Shown in pieces: positions 46,532-58,599 of a DNA stretch of 64,000 nucleotides (position 1 is its first letter; each line of letters begins with the position of its first letter). Where the stretch lies: the NCBI GenBank assembly GCA_022496805.1, contig CM040100.1, forward strand, positions 19,683,009 to 19,747,008, read 5' to 3'. The notes beneath the pieces were generated by a model. That model searched no databases. It was not told the DNA's origin and saw only the letters and a program-made list of their open reading frames with translations. Made by a program: the position numbers and the translations under genes. The stretch is from Pohlia nutans (Eukaryota; Streptophyta; Bryopsida; Bryales; Mniaceae).

Positions 46532-48362
46532 TTCAGATGCAAATGGCAGAGAACCGCCACACGCACATTACGAACCTTGTAACGCAGTGGCTAGAGGAGC
46601 AGAATTGAGGTAGCCTCCACCATACTCCGCTCTTGCGTGGTCTTGTTTGCTATTCCTCCATCACCAAGCCTTCCCCTCACTCTAAATCAACTCCACAGCA
46701 GTCATCTAAAGCACCTGCAACCACGACAAGAAGTTTTATTGGTCAGAGGGAAGATACAAATAGAAGGACTCTCCTCAATATGTCTGAAGCATACCGAGTG
46801 CATAACAAAGCCATTCATGATGAAGTATAAACCGCACTCAGACGCATCAGTTGAGCTCCTACCAAGGACATAACTTAAACCAGAAATCTGTAGGTGTCAT
46901 TTACGTTCCCCTTGAGATCAGGAATTTCTACGTGAAGATGATGCCTGTGCCTCTGTTTGAGAGAGAGGGACCGTTTTCGGCCCACAATCCGTTTTCTCTA
47001 AGAACTAGGACTGATCTAGATCTGAGGTTCCAGACAGTGGAAATTTTGCCATTTTAACGAATATGACCATTTCACAGTCTAATACTTAGAGAGCTTGAAT
47101 GAGTACTACAGTACACGCCAACACAGTGACAATCAAATCCTTCACATAGACTCCAGTTCGTACACTCAACAGCGAAGTAAGTCAAATACAAGCATAGAAT
47201 CAACCTCCTAACCTTTAGCATTCGCAACTGAAAATAAGACATTACTGTTAGAGACGAACAAATACATAAAAAGTTAGCAATAAATACCATAGCCCGATTT
47301 CACTAACCTAAATCCTAACCAGAACCTCCACTACGCAACATATATGGTCGCAATATAAATTCTGCTAACACGTACAAATTTGAAACTCCACAAACCCCGG
47401 GATAGCCCAAACGTGGATCGCACCAAAATAAAATAACCAGATACCAGATCATAGACACGTAAATCTAGAACAACATAAACACACACTGTTCTGGAGCCAC
47501 TGTTCCGAATTCGAAGGAAAATCGTCGCAAGCGTAACCAAGCTAATTGATAGACAAATAGCTACACCAACACCAGCAGCTGGAAGGGATGTTCAATTGGA
47601 GGTAAGAAGTAATGCGTGCTTGATATTCAATTTTAAATTATTATTGAAAAAAAGGGTTCCCTGGCAGGGATGGTACTAACATATGAGTATGTCCTGCAAC
47701 TCTATGACTGGAAAACCTCAGCACATCAAATCAGCACACAAACCCTAGAAACCATGCCACTGTAAAACCCCAAACATAAACTAAGATAGAGACACTCAAA
47801 CTCACCACTGGCCCAGAAGCGTCACCCTAAAATCATACATAGTGATTCAAAAGATGTCCACAGCCTCAACATCTGATTAAATGGCAGTTCACCAATAAAA
47901 CTTTGACACTTCGTAACTTTTGCATACAATATTCAAATGGTGCATATACAGGAATCCTCATTGGCAAACAACATACAAAAATTTTAACATTAACTAAGCG
48001 CAGGGCGGGTGTCCCTACCTTAAAATAATCAGCACACAAACCCTAAAAACATGCGATTGTAAGAAAGTAGAGCAGAAGAAAAGAAGGCGGGGGTGGTAAC
48101 AAACATACCCTGTGGTCGTACTCGTTGGCATTACAGAGCTGAAGCAACAAAAACCAACCCGTCTACAGAGGGTCGCCATCATCTCCAACCATAGCTAGCT
48201 CTCAACCCTAAACCTGCGCAAAGAAAGAAAAATCCCTGAGCTCCAAACCCGCAATGGAAGACCTCACATCCAAAGCGAGCGCGATCTGAAACAGTCGGGA
48301 TCTGATATACAAAGCCAGGGGAAAATTCCGCGATTGAAGAACGATTGTTATTGTGAGGGTAC
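46532..48362 (-). other. 5' UTR intron region of the PHD gene
   Basis: About 1.8 kb between the coding start and a good donor (GATCAG/GTACCC, exon end 48363) in a GC-richer leader. It is consistent with a long 5' UTR intron. The exact acceptor is not clear; several AG sites precede 46531. No other gene was supported here. Confidence 0.4.
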
Positions 48363-48520
48363 CTGATCGATCCGCAGCGATTGATGCTCCGAAGAAAGAA
48401 GTGAAGCCCGTGGTTGCGAGGTGGACTGAGTGAGGAAGAGCATCGGTCGATTGCTGTGACGTAGGAAACAGAGGTGCAAGCAAGCCATGGCGATGCACTC
48501 CTCTTCTCTTTCTTTTCGTT
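48363..48520 (-). other. Probable non-coding first exon of the PHD gene
   Basis: The sequence is less AT-rich than its surroundings, ends in a consensus donor at 48363, and lies directly downstream (minus strand) of the pyrimidine/purine minisatellite. The transcription start was not located precisely. Confidence 0.35.
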
Positions 48521-48527
48521 GCTTTTC

Positions 48528-48702
48528 TTTTCGTTTCTTTTCTCTTCGTTTCCTTTCTTTTCTTTTCGTTTCTTTTCTCTTCGTTTCCTTTCTTTTCTTT
48601 TCGTTTCTTTTCTCTTCGTTTCCTTTCTTTTCTTTTCGTTTCTATTCTCTTCATTTCCTTTCTTTTCTTTTCGTTTCTATTCACTTCGTTTTCTTTCTTT
48701 TC
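48528..48702. repeat. 35-bp pyrimidine-rich minisatellite, five units, at the PHD gene promoter
   Basis: The unit is 35 bp and starts TTTTCGTTTCTTTTCTCTTC, ending in GTTTCCTTTCTTTTC. The first three copies are nearly identical; the last two vary. On the minus strand it is a GAAAAGAAACG-rich purine tract just upstream of the leader exon. The long Lys/Arg-rich frame across it is an artefact. Confidence 0.9.
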
Positions 48703-49116
48703 TTCTCTATTTTTTTCTTTTAGGGCCGCTTCACACTATGGCCGTCCAAGTCGAGAGGCTGTGGGACTGAGTGGCCAAACTTTGTTGGGAGTCCAAAGAA
48801 ATGGGCTGAAAACATGCCATAAAATATAGTTTTGATTTTTTATGGAAAAAAATCGACGCCCTCTCGACCATAGTTTGGATTTTCATTCCTAATCAACCCA
48901 AACTTCCTTTTAGAGTGTGTTGCCTTGGTCAAAAAGTGTTGCAATGTAGGCAATTTAGAGGGCGACAAGCCTTTGGACTTTGGCCTTTAATGTAAAGGGT
49001 CAAGAGGCCAAATTCTTAGTTTCTTGTAATCTGAATTGGTGGAAATCGACTGCCTATCGACCTTTGGCATACTCTGAAGTGGCCCTTACTACCCAAGGAT
49101 TTCCGCACTTTAACCT
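48703..49116. other. Intergenic DNA, no gene recognised
   Basis: AT-rich sequence between the PHD promoter and the next mobile element. Nothing supported. Confidence 0.4.
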
Positions 49117-49863
49117 TTAATCCCTAAACGTCGGGCCTATGACCATGAAATCTTGTTGTACCTATCACACTCAATTTTGGCACTATAATTAAGATAAATA
49201 TTAAATTTTATTTATTTTTTTAAATGAAGCCATATGTCTACTACAAATCATGAACTTTTCATAAATTTTGGTGAAATTTTGAAATTACTGAGATTTTTGG
49301 AAGTAATTGTATAGAAAATTCATTTCAATTACAAAATGTACTCAGAACTTCTGATTTTTTTTCTAAGGTGTAAATTACAATGAAGAATAGTATAATAAAT
49401 GAAAACCATCCATGCATCTAAATTTAGAATATTTCCCTACAACATGGTAATATCCACCAAACTTGTAACTCCAATAAAATACTCAACTTTCAGAGTTATC
49501 CAAAATTTCAAAGTGGATTAGAAAGTAGACTTGGTAAGCTTCATTTTGTTAGTTCAGCTCAAATGCAATTGAACTCATTTTTACAGCCTAAATTTAGTTT
49601 AAGCTAGGAAAGACATAAAAAATCCAAAACATACTACATAGTGAACCATTTTTACTACTCTTTCTGTAGTTGGGACTCCATGTGAAATCCAAAAATAACT
49701 TAAATGACTTTAATTTAACTTGAAGACGTGACATGACGAATAAAGAGCCTTTACAAAAAGAATTGGATGAAAAATCTTTCATCTACTCTATGATATTTCA
49801 GTTCACTTTAAATAAGTTACATCCATTTGCCACTATATGATTGCAATAACGTTTAAGGGTTAA
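49117..49863. mobile_element. TTAA-bounded element (family H)
   Basis: It starts TTAATCCCTAAACGTCGGGC and ends AATAACGTTTAAGGGTTAA, 747 bp. The body is not shared with other families in the window. No gene inside. Confidence 0.75.
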
Positions 49864-50039
49864 ATGTCATTTCCTCATTTAGAAAGAGAGGAGTCTTATT
49901 GAATTTTAACTTCAAAATATAGAATCAAATTACATTTTAAGAATGTAGGTACAAACTATTCCTATCATGATGATGCCTAAAAAAAATTATAAAAAAAAAT
50001 TCATTTTTAGCAATTCATGGTCAAAGTGGTTTGAAAACT

Positions 50040-50297
50040 AATTTTAGTAGTTGACTTTTCAAGAGCACTTTTAGATTAAAATCTTTGAAATTTTGGGTGG
50101 AACACTACAACATGAAATGAGGCATAAAAATTTCACAAATCATCTACTTTCTAATCGGATCATACATGCACGAAGCTAACTTTCCATAAAAGTTTTAGTA
50201 AAAAATCCACACTGCAAAAAGAGCATGATGGATGAGAAATCAAAGTTCAAATCTGTACATCATGCAAAATATGCATGGTTGGGCAGTTAGGGGTTAA
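50040..50297. mobile_element. Truncated TTAA element (family B, right half)
   Basis: Matches the right half of family B (AACACTACAACATGAAATGA block) and ends GGTTGGGCAGTTAGGGGTTAA. The terminal variant with AAATATGCATGG is shared, inverted, with the left end at 705. Confidence 0.7.
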
Positions 50298-50319
50298 GTA
50301 CTCTTTTCACACTACTCAC

Positions 50320-50840
50320 TTAACCAATAAAGGATCAAGAAGCTCGAATTGGGTCTCATGTTTTTTTTTATTATTATTAGTGAGGCCAAGTGTTGTTGGC
50401 CTAAGTGTTTCCCTTGATTTAGCCATGTTTTGCTTTTTATTTTTAAAATAATTGTACATAATTTCATATAATCTATAGTGACGAAATTCGATCAAAAAGC
50501 TATGACTTGCACAACATTGGTCCAAAAGCCACAAAACGATTTGATGCACCCCTTCTTGTCGATACGAGCAACGCAGCTAGTGAGAGCATAGTCCGAGAGA
50601 ACTCAATGTAACATACAAACAAACTACCTTGTGCAGTCTATAGATAGATCGATTTTCAAGAGTAGATCCTAGATGGACTTCCTTTTGTTTAAATTTATTT
50701 GTTTTTTGACCAACAAATGCAATTTTCTTCACTCGTTTTGGTGATATAAAATTTGATCCCATTTGAATTATATCTTTTACAATATTATTAATGGAATTTT
50801 TCATTTGAAAACCATGAATCTTTGGTCATTTAGGGGTTAC
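50320..50840. mobile_element. TTAA element (family G), longer copy
   Basis: It starts TTAACCAATAAAGGATCAAG and ends CTTTGGTCATTTAGGGGTTAC, so the last TTAA has become TTAC. The inner CAACAAATGCAATTTTCTTC block matches 20711 and 30984. Confidence 0.7.
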
Positions 50841-51102
50841 GAATGTTTCAAAATATACTTATATGTTTCATTAACTCTTTAAATAAATTACAATGATCTA
50901 TTTACTATTGGTTCCAATTTATATTGAAGAAATTAAAGCCTCTCAAAGATTTGGATTCTTTGAGACGTAGCATTCCTAGTTTTCTATCCCTTTTTTTTTG
51001 GTGATAACATCTAAGTCTTTCCTTTCCTTCTCATGACAACCGACTACTCTACAATATAAAAATGTGCCATAAAGTAAGATGCTATGAAATAATTCATTAA
51101 CC

Positions 51103-51422
51103 TTAATCCCTAAATGTACCAACCTTTTGAACAGAAGTAGATTCTAGCCTCAAAAGTAGATATTAGCATGGCTCAGATGTACATGAAAAGACCATTGCAA
51201 GCATAAAATCTACCCAACAAATTAGACATACTTGTAGTTGGAGGCCTCTTCAATATTATCAGCAGCTCCCCATCACAAAGAGATTTATTGTAATTGGTAG
51301 AGAAATTAATAGGCTTTCAAAAGTGACTTGGATGAAAATCATCCGAGGTTGTATGAGAAAGTTACAAGGCTTCGAATCTGTTCGTGATCCTGTTTTTGGA
51401 CGCTGGGACATTTAGGGGTTAA
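51103..51422. mobile_element. TTAA-bounded element (family J), 320 bp
   Basis: It starts TTAATCCCTAAATGTACC and ends GGGACATTTAGGGGTTAA. Short, no open frame. The ends match family F ends but the body differs. Confidence 0.75.
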
Positions 51423-51600
51423 ACGGTTAGAATGTAAATGCTCTCCTCATTGCAAGGTTGAAATGTAGCTCTAGAGTACATGTCTTATTTATTTATCCTC
51501 AAAATTGAGCAAAGGAGGTACATTTTAACCATTTTAAGGTTAAAGAACCGTTTCACAGCATGCTACCTTATTAGAGAGTATGATAATAATGAATCCAAAA

Positions 51601-51768
51601 TGTACTATACTACTTTTTCAATTTTGACACTCTCATGCTGAGTAATTATTTTGATTTTGATTTTGAAGTTTATTAATCCCAAATGTACTATACTACTTTT
51701 TCAATTTTGACACTCTCATGCTGAGTAATTGATTTTGATTTTGAAGTTTATTAATCCCAAAGTAATGG
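51601..51768. repeat. 83-bp tandem duplication
   Basis: Two copies begin TGTACTATACTACTTTTTCA at 51601 and 51684. The second has a few bases deleted in the TTTGATTTTGA run. Confidence 0.9.
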
Positions 51769-51987
51769 ATTTTATGTAAAAAGTCCAATTTTTTAAATAA
51801 TAATTGGAAAGTAATTATCTAAAATTAAGCTGGTATTTTTGAAAATAACATAATTATAGCTAAAGCTGTAAAGGTACTACGGTATTGGAGTTCAGAGTGT
51901 AGCTTGAGCATCAAATGAATGCACTTGGAACTCGTTATTATCACACTCTCCAATATCCAACATTTCAAGATTTGCAAGTTGTGAACC

Positions 51988-52904
51988 TTAACCCCTAAAT
52001 TTTCAGGACCGTATTCTCACAAAAAACCATGAAAAACGCAGCATTTAGAAGTTGCAGAAGAAATCATATGTTTTTTAGTTTTTTCATCATTTAACTGTAA
52101 GATCTAATACCCAACTTGAATTTTCATGTGAGCACAAAATTTGAGAGCAAAATGACCATTAGATTCTTAGATTATAAGGATCAAAGTTGCAAAAGAAGAT
52201 TTTTTGGGGTTCAATCCGGTGACAAATTTGAACTTTAGAAATTAATATCTTTTTTATGAATGGGTTAGAAATTCAATGAATGGCAAGGCCATGTTAACAA
52301 TTGAGTTAAATCTTCAAATATAAAATCTTGTAAGAAAAAAGCTCATATTAATTTTTTCATAAAACAATTACTAGAAGTGGGTACAAAGTGAAAGGAAAAA
52401 GAAAATCATTAATAAGTTTGACATGGAATTGTAAAATGTCAATCTTAACAGTGAGAATGTTGTACTTGGAAATCTTCACCTAGTGCCTTTTATTTCATTA
52501 AAAAATATTGAAAATTGAGTTTAGAAATGAGCTTGAAAGTTTTTTTTGTCCAAACTGCCCAAAAAACAGATCTCCTCATAACTTTTATCTCATTGCTCAA
52601 AATGGGTAGATTTAAAGCTTCATTTGTAGATAAAGATCAACCAATCATGAATCAAAAAAGAAATTTTGGAAAAGAGTAAAAAATTAAAAAAATCTTGCTG
52701 CCCGATCTCGCTTCAAAAACTTCAAATGCTTACAACTTTTGCAATACTTATCGGAATGACATGAAACGAAGTGCGACATGTAGAGTGTAGTTTTTGGAAG
52801 CTACACTAAAATTTTCATTGAAAATTTTAAAAATATGAGGTCCCTGGAGGCTGCCCAAAAAGTGGAACGACCAGAATATGGTCGCTCAAAAATTTAGGGG
52901 TTAC
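51988..52904. mobile_element. TTAA-bounded element (family K), 917 bp
   Basis: It starts TTAACCCCTAAATTTTCAGG and ends CAAAAATTTAGGGGTTAC (TTAA changed to TTAC). The left end reads GACCGTATTCT and the right AGAATATGGTC, extending the inverted repeat. It is the longest TTAA element without a nested insertion. No gene. Confidence 0.75.
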
Positions 52905-53367
52905 ACCAATGGGTGATATAAAAGAGTTCTGAATGTAACTCCAAATCAACACACCAACGAGCCGCGGTAGCAACGAGTAGGTTATCATACATAACAAGTT
53001 GTTCACTTTTTCAATCGCAACCCTTGATTTTCATGATCCAAGGGGCGTAGAATGCAAATTGAAGGGAAAAGAAAGTTACAAGTTGCAACTTGTGATGGCC
53101 ATGGTGACGGGTAACCAATGGGATGGACCCACGTCGACGTTAAAAAGTCAACAACCGGTTATGGTACTAAGCTATAACTTACAATGAGAAGCAGGGGAGG
53201 GAAAGATTGTCAACATGACACTGCATTAGAAATTGAAACCTCCATCTACCTGCTGCTCAACACCCAATGCTTCACATGTGTGCCATTCATTATGCTCATT
53301 TGCTCAGCCACCGTCATGCATTAAACTTCCTTACCAACCAATCACATTATATTAATTGACTCACTGT

Positions 53368-54105
53368 TTAAAACCTACGCGTCAAGGAGTCCCATCGGGC
53401 CATATTTGGTCGTTTTTCAGTCAAACATTGATTTTCAACTCAGAAAGTGGGGGGATACATAACATTTTTTAACTAGTATTGTTGCACACTCTTTTGTTTG
53501 TTTAGAGAATTGATGATGTAGAACATATAGAAACTATTAAAAAAACAAAATTTTATTGAGCTGTCAAACCATCATTAACTAAAGATGACTTTGATTCTCC
53601 AGAAGATTATGATTCTTGCAATGATTCTGAGATGCGATGCTGATTCCCAAGGGTGAACAATGGGACTGCTAAACAATGTTATGTATCTTCAACTTTTTAG
53701 TTCAATTTACCATTCTTCAAAATTGTTAAAATTGTGATTTTTTACAACACTAAACCCTAAAATTCCAATATATAGTGTAGAAAAAGTTTTTCTATCGAAT
53801 TTCTTTTTATGTAAGCTCAAAAAGCATGCTACCTATACATTTTTGTTCATTACTACTATTTACAATTTCCCTAAAAACTCATACTATTTTTAGCATTTTG
53901 TATTTACTATGATTTTTACAAGAAACAAACTTTTGAAAAATGTTATAAGTTTCATTTTTATTCTCATAATTATTAAATAATTAGGATAAAGCGGTTTAAC
54001 AACAATTCATATGAAAAAAATATCACAAATATATGATATATTTTAAAATGTATGAAATTGATGAGATTTGACCATGTAACTATAGTGTGGACAATTAAGA
54101 GTTAA
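53368..54105. mobile_element. TTAA element (family C), second copy
   Basis: It starts TTAAAACCTACGCGTCAAGG and ends GTGTGGACAATTAAGAGTTAA. The body matches 5909-6462, with an extra roughly 200-bp block near 53450-53690. Its right TTAA is shared with the family B element that follows. Confidence 0.7.
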
Positions 54106-54726
54106 CCCTTAAAGGACCAACCGTTCATTTTTTGAATGATGTACAAATTTCATCCACATTTTCTCATCTATCATGCACTTTTTGTAAGGAAAAGAAATAC
54201 ATCAAAATTTTATAACATGTTTTTTTCTCATTTGTCATTGACTTTTTGCAGTATGAATTTTTTGGAATTTAGCTTCATGTATGTGTGATCCAATTAGAAA
54301 GGGGATGATCCATGAAAATTTTATGCCTCATTTCATGTTGCAATAATTCACCAAAAATTTCTAAGATCTCAATGTAAAAGTACTCTTGAAAAAATCAACT
54401 TATAAAATTAAGCAACCAAAAAATCTCCAAAAATCACTACAATTAGAGTATTACATTTCAACCCATCACAACAAATTTCATCCACAAATTGTCAATATCT
54501 TATTCGTAATCCAATTACAAAATGTTTTGGAATTCAAGTTTCAAATTTTATACAAAAACATTGGTGAAAACAATTGCTGATCTAACTGTATGGATAGAAT
54601 CTAAAATTTGAAATGTACAACTTTTATGCATACATCAAGTTAAAAATATCCCTCTTGGTTGCATCTTATGATGCATCTTTGCAAAATTGCCGAATTGAGA
54701 GAGGGGTGAGGCCGTATAGGGGTTAA
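54102..54726. mobile_element. TTAA element (family B), complete
   Basis: It starts TTAACCCTTAAAGGACCAAC and ends GGCCGTATAGGGGTTAA, 625 bp. It lies in the orientation opposite to 26375-26949. Confidence 0.8.
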
Positions 54727-54849
54727 CATATCCTCTGGGTTGACAAACTTGACCCGTTGATGCAATAACCTCACTCTCTGCTAGAGTAATCCGGTATACC
54801 AACTTCATTACAGTGGCAAAGTTGTGCCCAACTATCCATAATGACTTCA

Positions 54850-55060
54850 TTAACCCCTAAACGTTCAACCGTTCCAAAAGTGGACTATGTACAGAATCAA
54901 ACACAATTTTCTCTTTCGATTTTGACTTTTTGCTGTGTGGATTTTTTACTATGTATTTTATGGGAAAATATCTTCATCTGTGATCCAATTATAAAGGGGC
55001 TTACTTCATATCTTACTTATGTGAACGATTTTCCAGTATGTAATTTAACGCCTACTTGAA
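54850..55060. mobile_element. Truncated TTAA element (family B, left part)
   Basis: It starts TTAACCCCTAAACGTTCAAC and follows family B (ACACAATTTTCTC block) for about 180 bp, then homology is lost near 55030-55060. No right end. Confidence 0.65.
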
Positions 55061-55095
55061 TTGATTGCTTTGAAATGCTTACCAAACTATTGATA

Positions 55096-55200
55096 ATCAC
55101 TTGACTTGAATCCACTTGAAGTCATTGTTTACTACAGTAAGTCATTGTTTACTGCAGTAAGTCATTGACTTGAATCCACTTGAAGTCATTGTTGACATGA
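55096..55200. repeat. Short tandem repeats with GAAGTCATTGTTTACT
   Basis: The strings TGACTTGAATCCACTTGAAG and GTCATTGTTTACT each occur twice or more in about 100 bp, a slippage-type local array. Confidence 0.8.
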
Positions 55201-55754
55201 ATAAACTAATAATTCGAGGGGAAACTCTATGAATATTCTCTATTTTTTAAGCCCTAGCTGAGAGAATGCTCTAAAAAAAACCAGTTCATCAAAGAACAAG
55301 TAGGATTTTAGCCGGTTAAGCTGAAATTTTTTCCCAAGTTGTGTACAACACATCCAACTTCAACGATGATGATGTATGCGAGGCTCAAAACTTTCGCGGA
55401 TTGTGCAATCATGATATACAATTAAGAAGAGAAGATACACTAGCTTGAGTCCTTGAGTCGTTTTGACTGCCATGAACTCAGTTACACCATTGAGTGTCAC
55501 ACTCGAAATTAATTGTTGATTAACCCATGCACATCCGATTTTCCAAAGCAAAAGAGCTATCAAACCTAGGTTGATGGAGATGCTCTTCATTTCTATAGAT
55601 GTAGTGTTCAAAACATTGTTTCCACCAAACCGTAATAATCTAATAACCGTAACGTTAACCTAACTGTCGGGGGCAATCCGTCTATGCATGCCTCAAGAAC
55701 ATGGGTAGCAAAGTCTACCCTTGATTTGATCATCTTGTGGGGTACAATTAAGGC

Positions 55755-57791
55755 TCACCACAAGGCGTGTACTATGGTGAGCCCAACCACCATCCAGCTG
55801 GTTGGCACAAGCCTGGACACATCATTGCCTGGTACCAATGAGGCTGCAGGACCTGCAGCACTTGGACCTGTGGTTGCACAGCACAAATCCCAACCCACTG
55901 ATTTAGTTAGTATTGTAACCATGGTTAACTCCTGTAACAACCAGAGTTGGGCGTGTATCTAATAAAAACAACTAGATATCAACAAATATTGATTTGGAGC
56001 TACAGTACATTGTAGAACACTGTTTAGGTTGTGTTCATTTCATGAAGAAGATGCCATATATGCCCACCACTGGTTACAACCAGGAACTCATCTCTCACAA
56101 TACACTACACTTGATTGGACTTACTAGCAAGTGGTGTAAAGCATGACTTGGCTAAATGTTTATTGCTACTGGAAATGGGAATAGGGCTGTCTACTGCATA
56201 AGAAATTCTTACATTGATAGTGATACAAATTTGATCCCAAGAGATTCAAACCATTTTAGTACTGAACTGACAAATCAATTGCCCAACTAAAAATTCATAC
56301 TAAGGTGTCTGATCAGGAAATAGTTTTAAGTGTAAGGAGATTCAAACCAGCCTACGTTAGTTTTCATCTGAACTTTAGAAAACTGAAGAAAATGTGATTT
56401 ATGCTAACAAAAGTTGAAACGCAACTCACTAAGTTAAGGAGGATTGAAAGTTTATATATAAATCTACATTACTAAGCGACGGAGATACTCTGGACCTGCA
56501 AATGACTTAATAGTTACCTGGAGACGAAGTTGATGGAGAAGTTGTTGTCGGTACAGGTAAATTAGCCAGAGCTGCAAATACTCAACCAATTTGTCAGCCA
56601 CACATCACATTCTTGGAGAGCAATGCCAAGTTAGAGTTCTTTCCCCTTAGAAACACTTAACCTACTTTACTAATACTACTTTTGGCACGCATGGCACCGT
56701 TGAAGAGCAAGAGTTCTGTTTAGAGCAAAGTCATGCTAATGTAAAGCTCTAAGGTCCAACTTCCATGGCTGAAGTTTCACACTAAAAGACAAGATTTTAG
56801 GGACTGTTCCAAATTTCAAGTGAGCTTTTGAGATAAACGCAATGAAGAACTTGTCATGAATTGTAGAGGGATCTAAAACCCTTAACTTCATGGCAACTTC
56901 TCTCTAACCAATCAATTCTTTTCATGTTTCACCCTAACCAATCAAAACATCACTTATGCAAATCCATGAAAGTGTGCACCACTTCATGGCAGGGTATGAG
57001 ACGAAATGTAATACCACTTTTCCTCTGCTCGTGCCTACTTCCATGGGCATCTTCTCAAACCCATGGAAGTCAGCTCTAACGTACATACTCAAGAAAATGG
57101 CTCATTGGCTCAAGAACCATTCGCTGACTTGTTCAAAGCAAGCTCAACATTACAAAACATGCTAACCTCACATAACCTTCTTGAGCAATACTGTGGCTAC
57201 ATGGCACCGTTGAAGAGCAAGAGTTCATTAGAGCAAATTCGACATTCCAATGTAAAGCTCTAACATACATACTCAAAAAACAGCTCATTCCTCAACATTA
57301 CAAAACATGCTAGATTCTTTTTCAGAGAACGGTTGTCGATATGTTGTGGATTGATCAGCAATGCATTCATGGCCACAAGAAGCCCGAGAAACTCCACACC
57401 TGCAAAACCAACTTGACCTAAATTCTACAAAGGAAACTTGCATCAAGGCACTATGCTATGGACACATACCAGGGCAATCGCTGGTCGTCAAAGTGATGGC
57501 GCAATCCTTGGGGAGGTTGAAAGCCTTGGTGATGTTCAAGGAGGGCTGGGAAGCGGCGCTGCCATTGAGCTGCGTGATGAGCTGACACAGACAGACGGGG
57601 CTGTTGGTGTTGAGGTTGCTCAGTCCCCCGCAACAATCCGTGGGTGGCTTGGCATCCGGGCCCGTCACGTATGAGTAGCACGGCACCAACGCCGACGCTG
57701 ATGAGTCGCAGTTCGCCGTGGCCGCATCCGTCACTCCCATCACACACATTGCCGCCACCACCACAAACGACCACCTCGCCATAGCTACCAT
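55755..57791 (-). CDS. GPI-anchored non-specific lipid transfer protein (LTPG), three exons, 162 aa
   Basis: The exons are 57791-57470, 56571-56518 and 55867-55755. All junctions are GT..AG and phase 1, giving 162 codons plus stop. The N-terminus (about residues 1-26) is a signal peptide with a hydrophobic core (FVVVAAMCVMGV). The eight-cysteine motif is C28, C38, CC53-54, CLC 67/69, C97 and C106. Exon 2 adds a Thr/Ser/Pro-rich linker and exon 3 a C-terminus with small residues (GND as likely omega region) followed by a hydrophobic tail (WMVVGLTIVHALW): a GPI anchor signal. Such proteins bind lipids at the outer plasma membrane or wall and help build cuticle or suberin. Start choice: ATG at 57791, though 57782 is also in good context. 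The leader appears to contain an intron carrying a mobile element. Confidence 0.9.
56694..57260. repeat. Dispersed direct repeat inside LTPG intron 1
   Basis: GGCACCGTTGAAGAGCAAGA with about 40 following bases occurs at 56694 and 57202 (both ending AATGTAAAGCTCTAA). ACATTACAAAACATGCTA also occurs twice (near 57146 and 57294). This is local duplication in the intron. Confidence 0.8.
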
Positions 57792-57798
57792 TTTCTTA

Positions 57799-58517
57799 CT
57801 GCCAAAAACCCAAAATTCCTCGTCAACATAACATACCCAGGGTAAATTCAAGAATATCATGCGCATTTCCCCCAACTTTTATTTACTGTCGTACACATTC
57901 AAGCTATGTCGATCATAGTGAAAACGTTGCGAGGTTAACCCCTAACCGTCTACAACGCCGAATATGGCCATCTCCATCACTGAACTTTGCAACGGTGACA
58001 TTTTTTCATTCTTCCTCGGTTTTCTGATTGCAATACATCATTCTACAGCTCTTGTTCTACACTGTAAGATCAACAGTGTCGATCGTGTCAAACTGAAGTC
58101 ATTTTCACTCAAATGATTTGCAGCAGGGGGTCCAATTTTCCTACACTACAATACATACATACAGAGTGGACGCTTAGGGGTTAAGTAGAAACGAGTAATT
58201 TCATCTCGTGAGCTGCAAGAACTCAAATAAGCAAGTTGGTGCATGTTCTCAACTTCGATCATTTACATTGTAAGCGCTAAAACCCCAAACTCCTCGTCAG
58301 CAAAACATACCCAGTTGCATTCAAGAACATCAACCTCGCAACTGTCGCACACATTCGAGCTATGTCGATCATAGTGAAAAAGTTGCGAGGTTGAGTAGAA
58401 ACGAGTAAGTTCGTGCAAGAACTGAGTAACTCACATAAGCAAAATGGTGCATATTTCTGAACTTCGATCATCTATATTGTGAGCTAGCGCTAGAACGACC
58501 ACAATACACACACTTAC
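57799..58517 (-). other. Probable 5' UTR intron of LTPG with internal duplication
   Basis: Donor AGA/GTAAGT (exon end 58518) and acceptor TTTGGCAG (exon start 57798) bracket about 719 nt. Within it, about 57800-58260 and 58265-58500 are diverged tandem copies sharing CGATCATAGTGAAAA and AGTAGAAACGAGTAA. The first copy is interrupted by a TTAA element. Without the element the intron would be about 470 nt. Confidence 0.45.
57935..58184. mobile_element. TTAA-bounded element (family L), 250 bp, with adjacent empty site
   Basis: It starts TTAACCCCTAACCGTCTAC and ends GTGGACGCTTAGGGGTTAA. The flanks are TTGCGAGG before and GTAGAAACGAG after. In the tandem copy at 58383-58405 the same flanks are joined by TTGA (GCGAGG-TTGA-GTAGAAACGAG), a single-base variant of an unfilled TTAA site. 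The element lies in the likely leader intron of the lipid transfer protein gene. Confidence 0.9.
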
Positions 58518-58539
58518 TCTGGTGAAGAAAATCACTTCA

Positions 58540-58585
58540 GAGAACTACTGAAACACGTTTGCCATGGCTCGATCAACATATATAC
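58540..58585 (-). promoter_or_regulatory. TATA box of the LTPG gene
   Basis: The minus strand reads TGTGTATATATGTTGATC around 58590-58570. Transcription would start near 58550, giving a short leader exon ending at 58518. This is a position-based inference. Confidence 0.4.
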
Positions 58586-58599
58586 ACAGAGCTTCAGAC

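Noticed and set aside
48208..48684. 158-codon Lys/Arg/Glu-rich frame on the minus strand
   Set aside because: It is the purine strand of the 35-bp minisatellite joined to the leader exon; no protein family.
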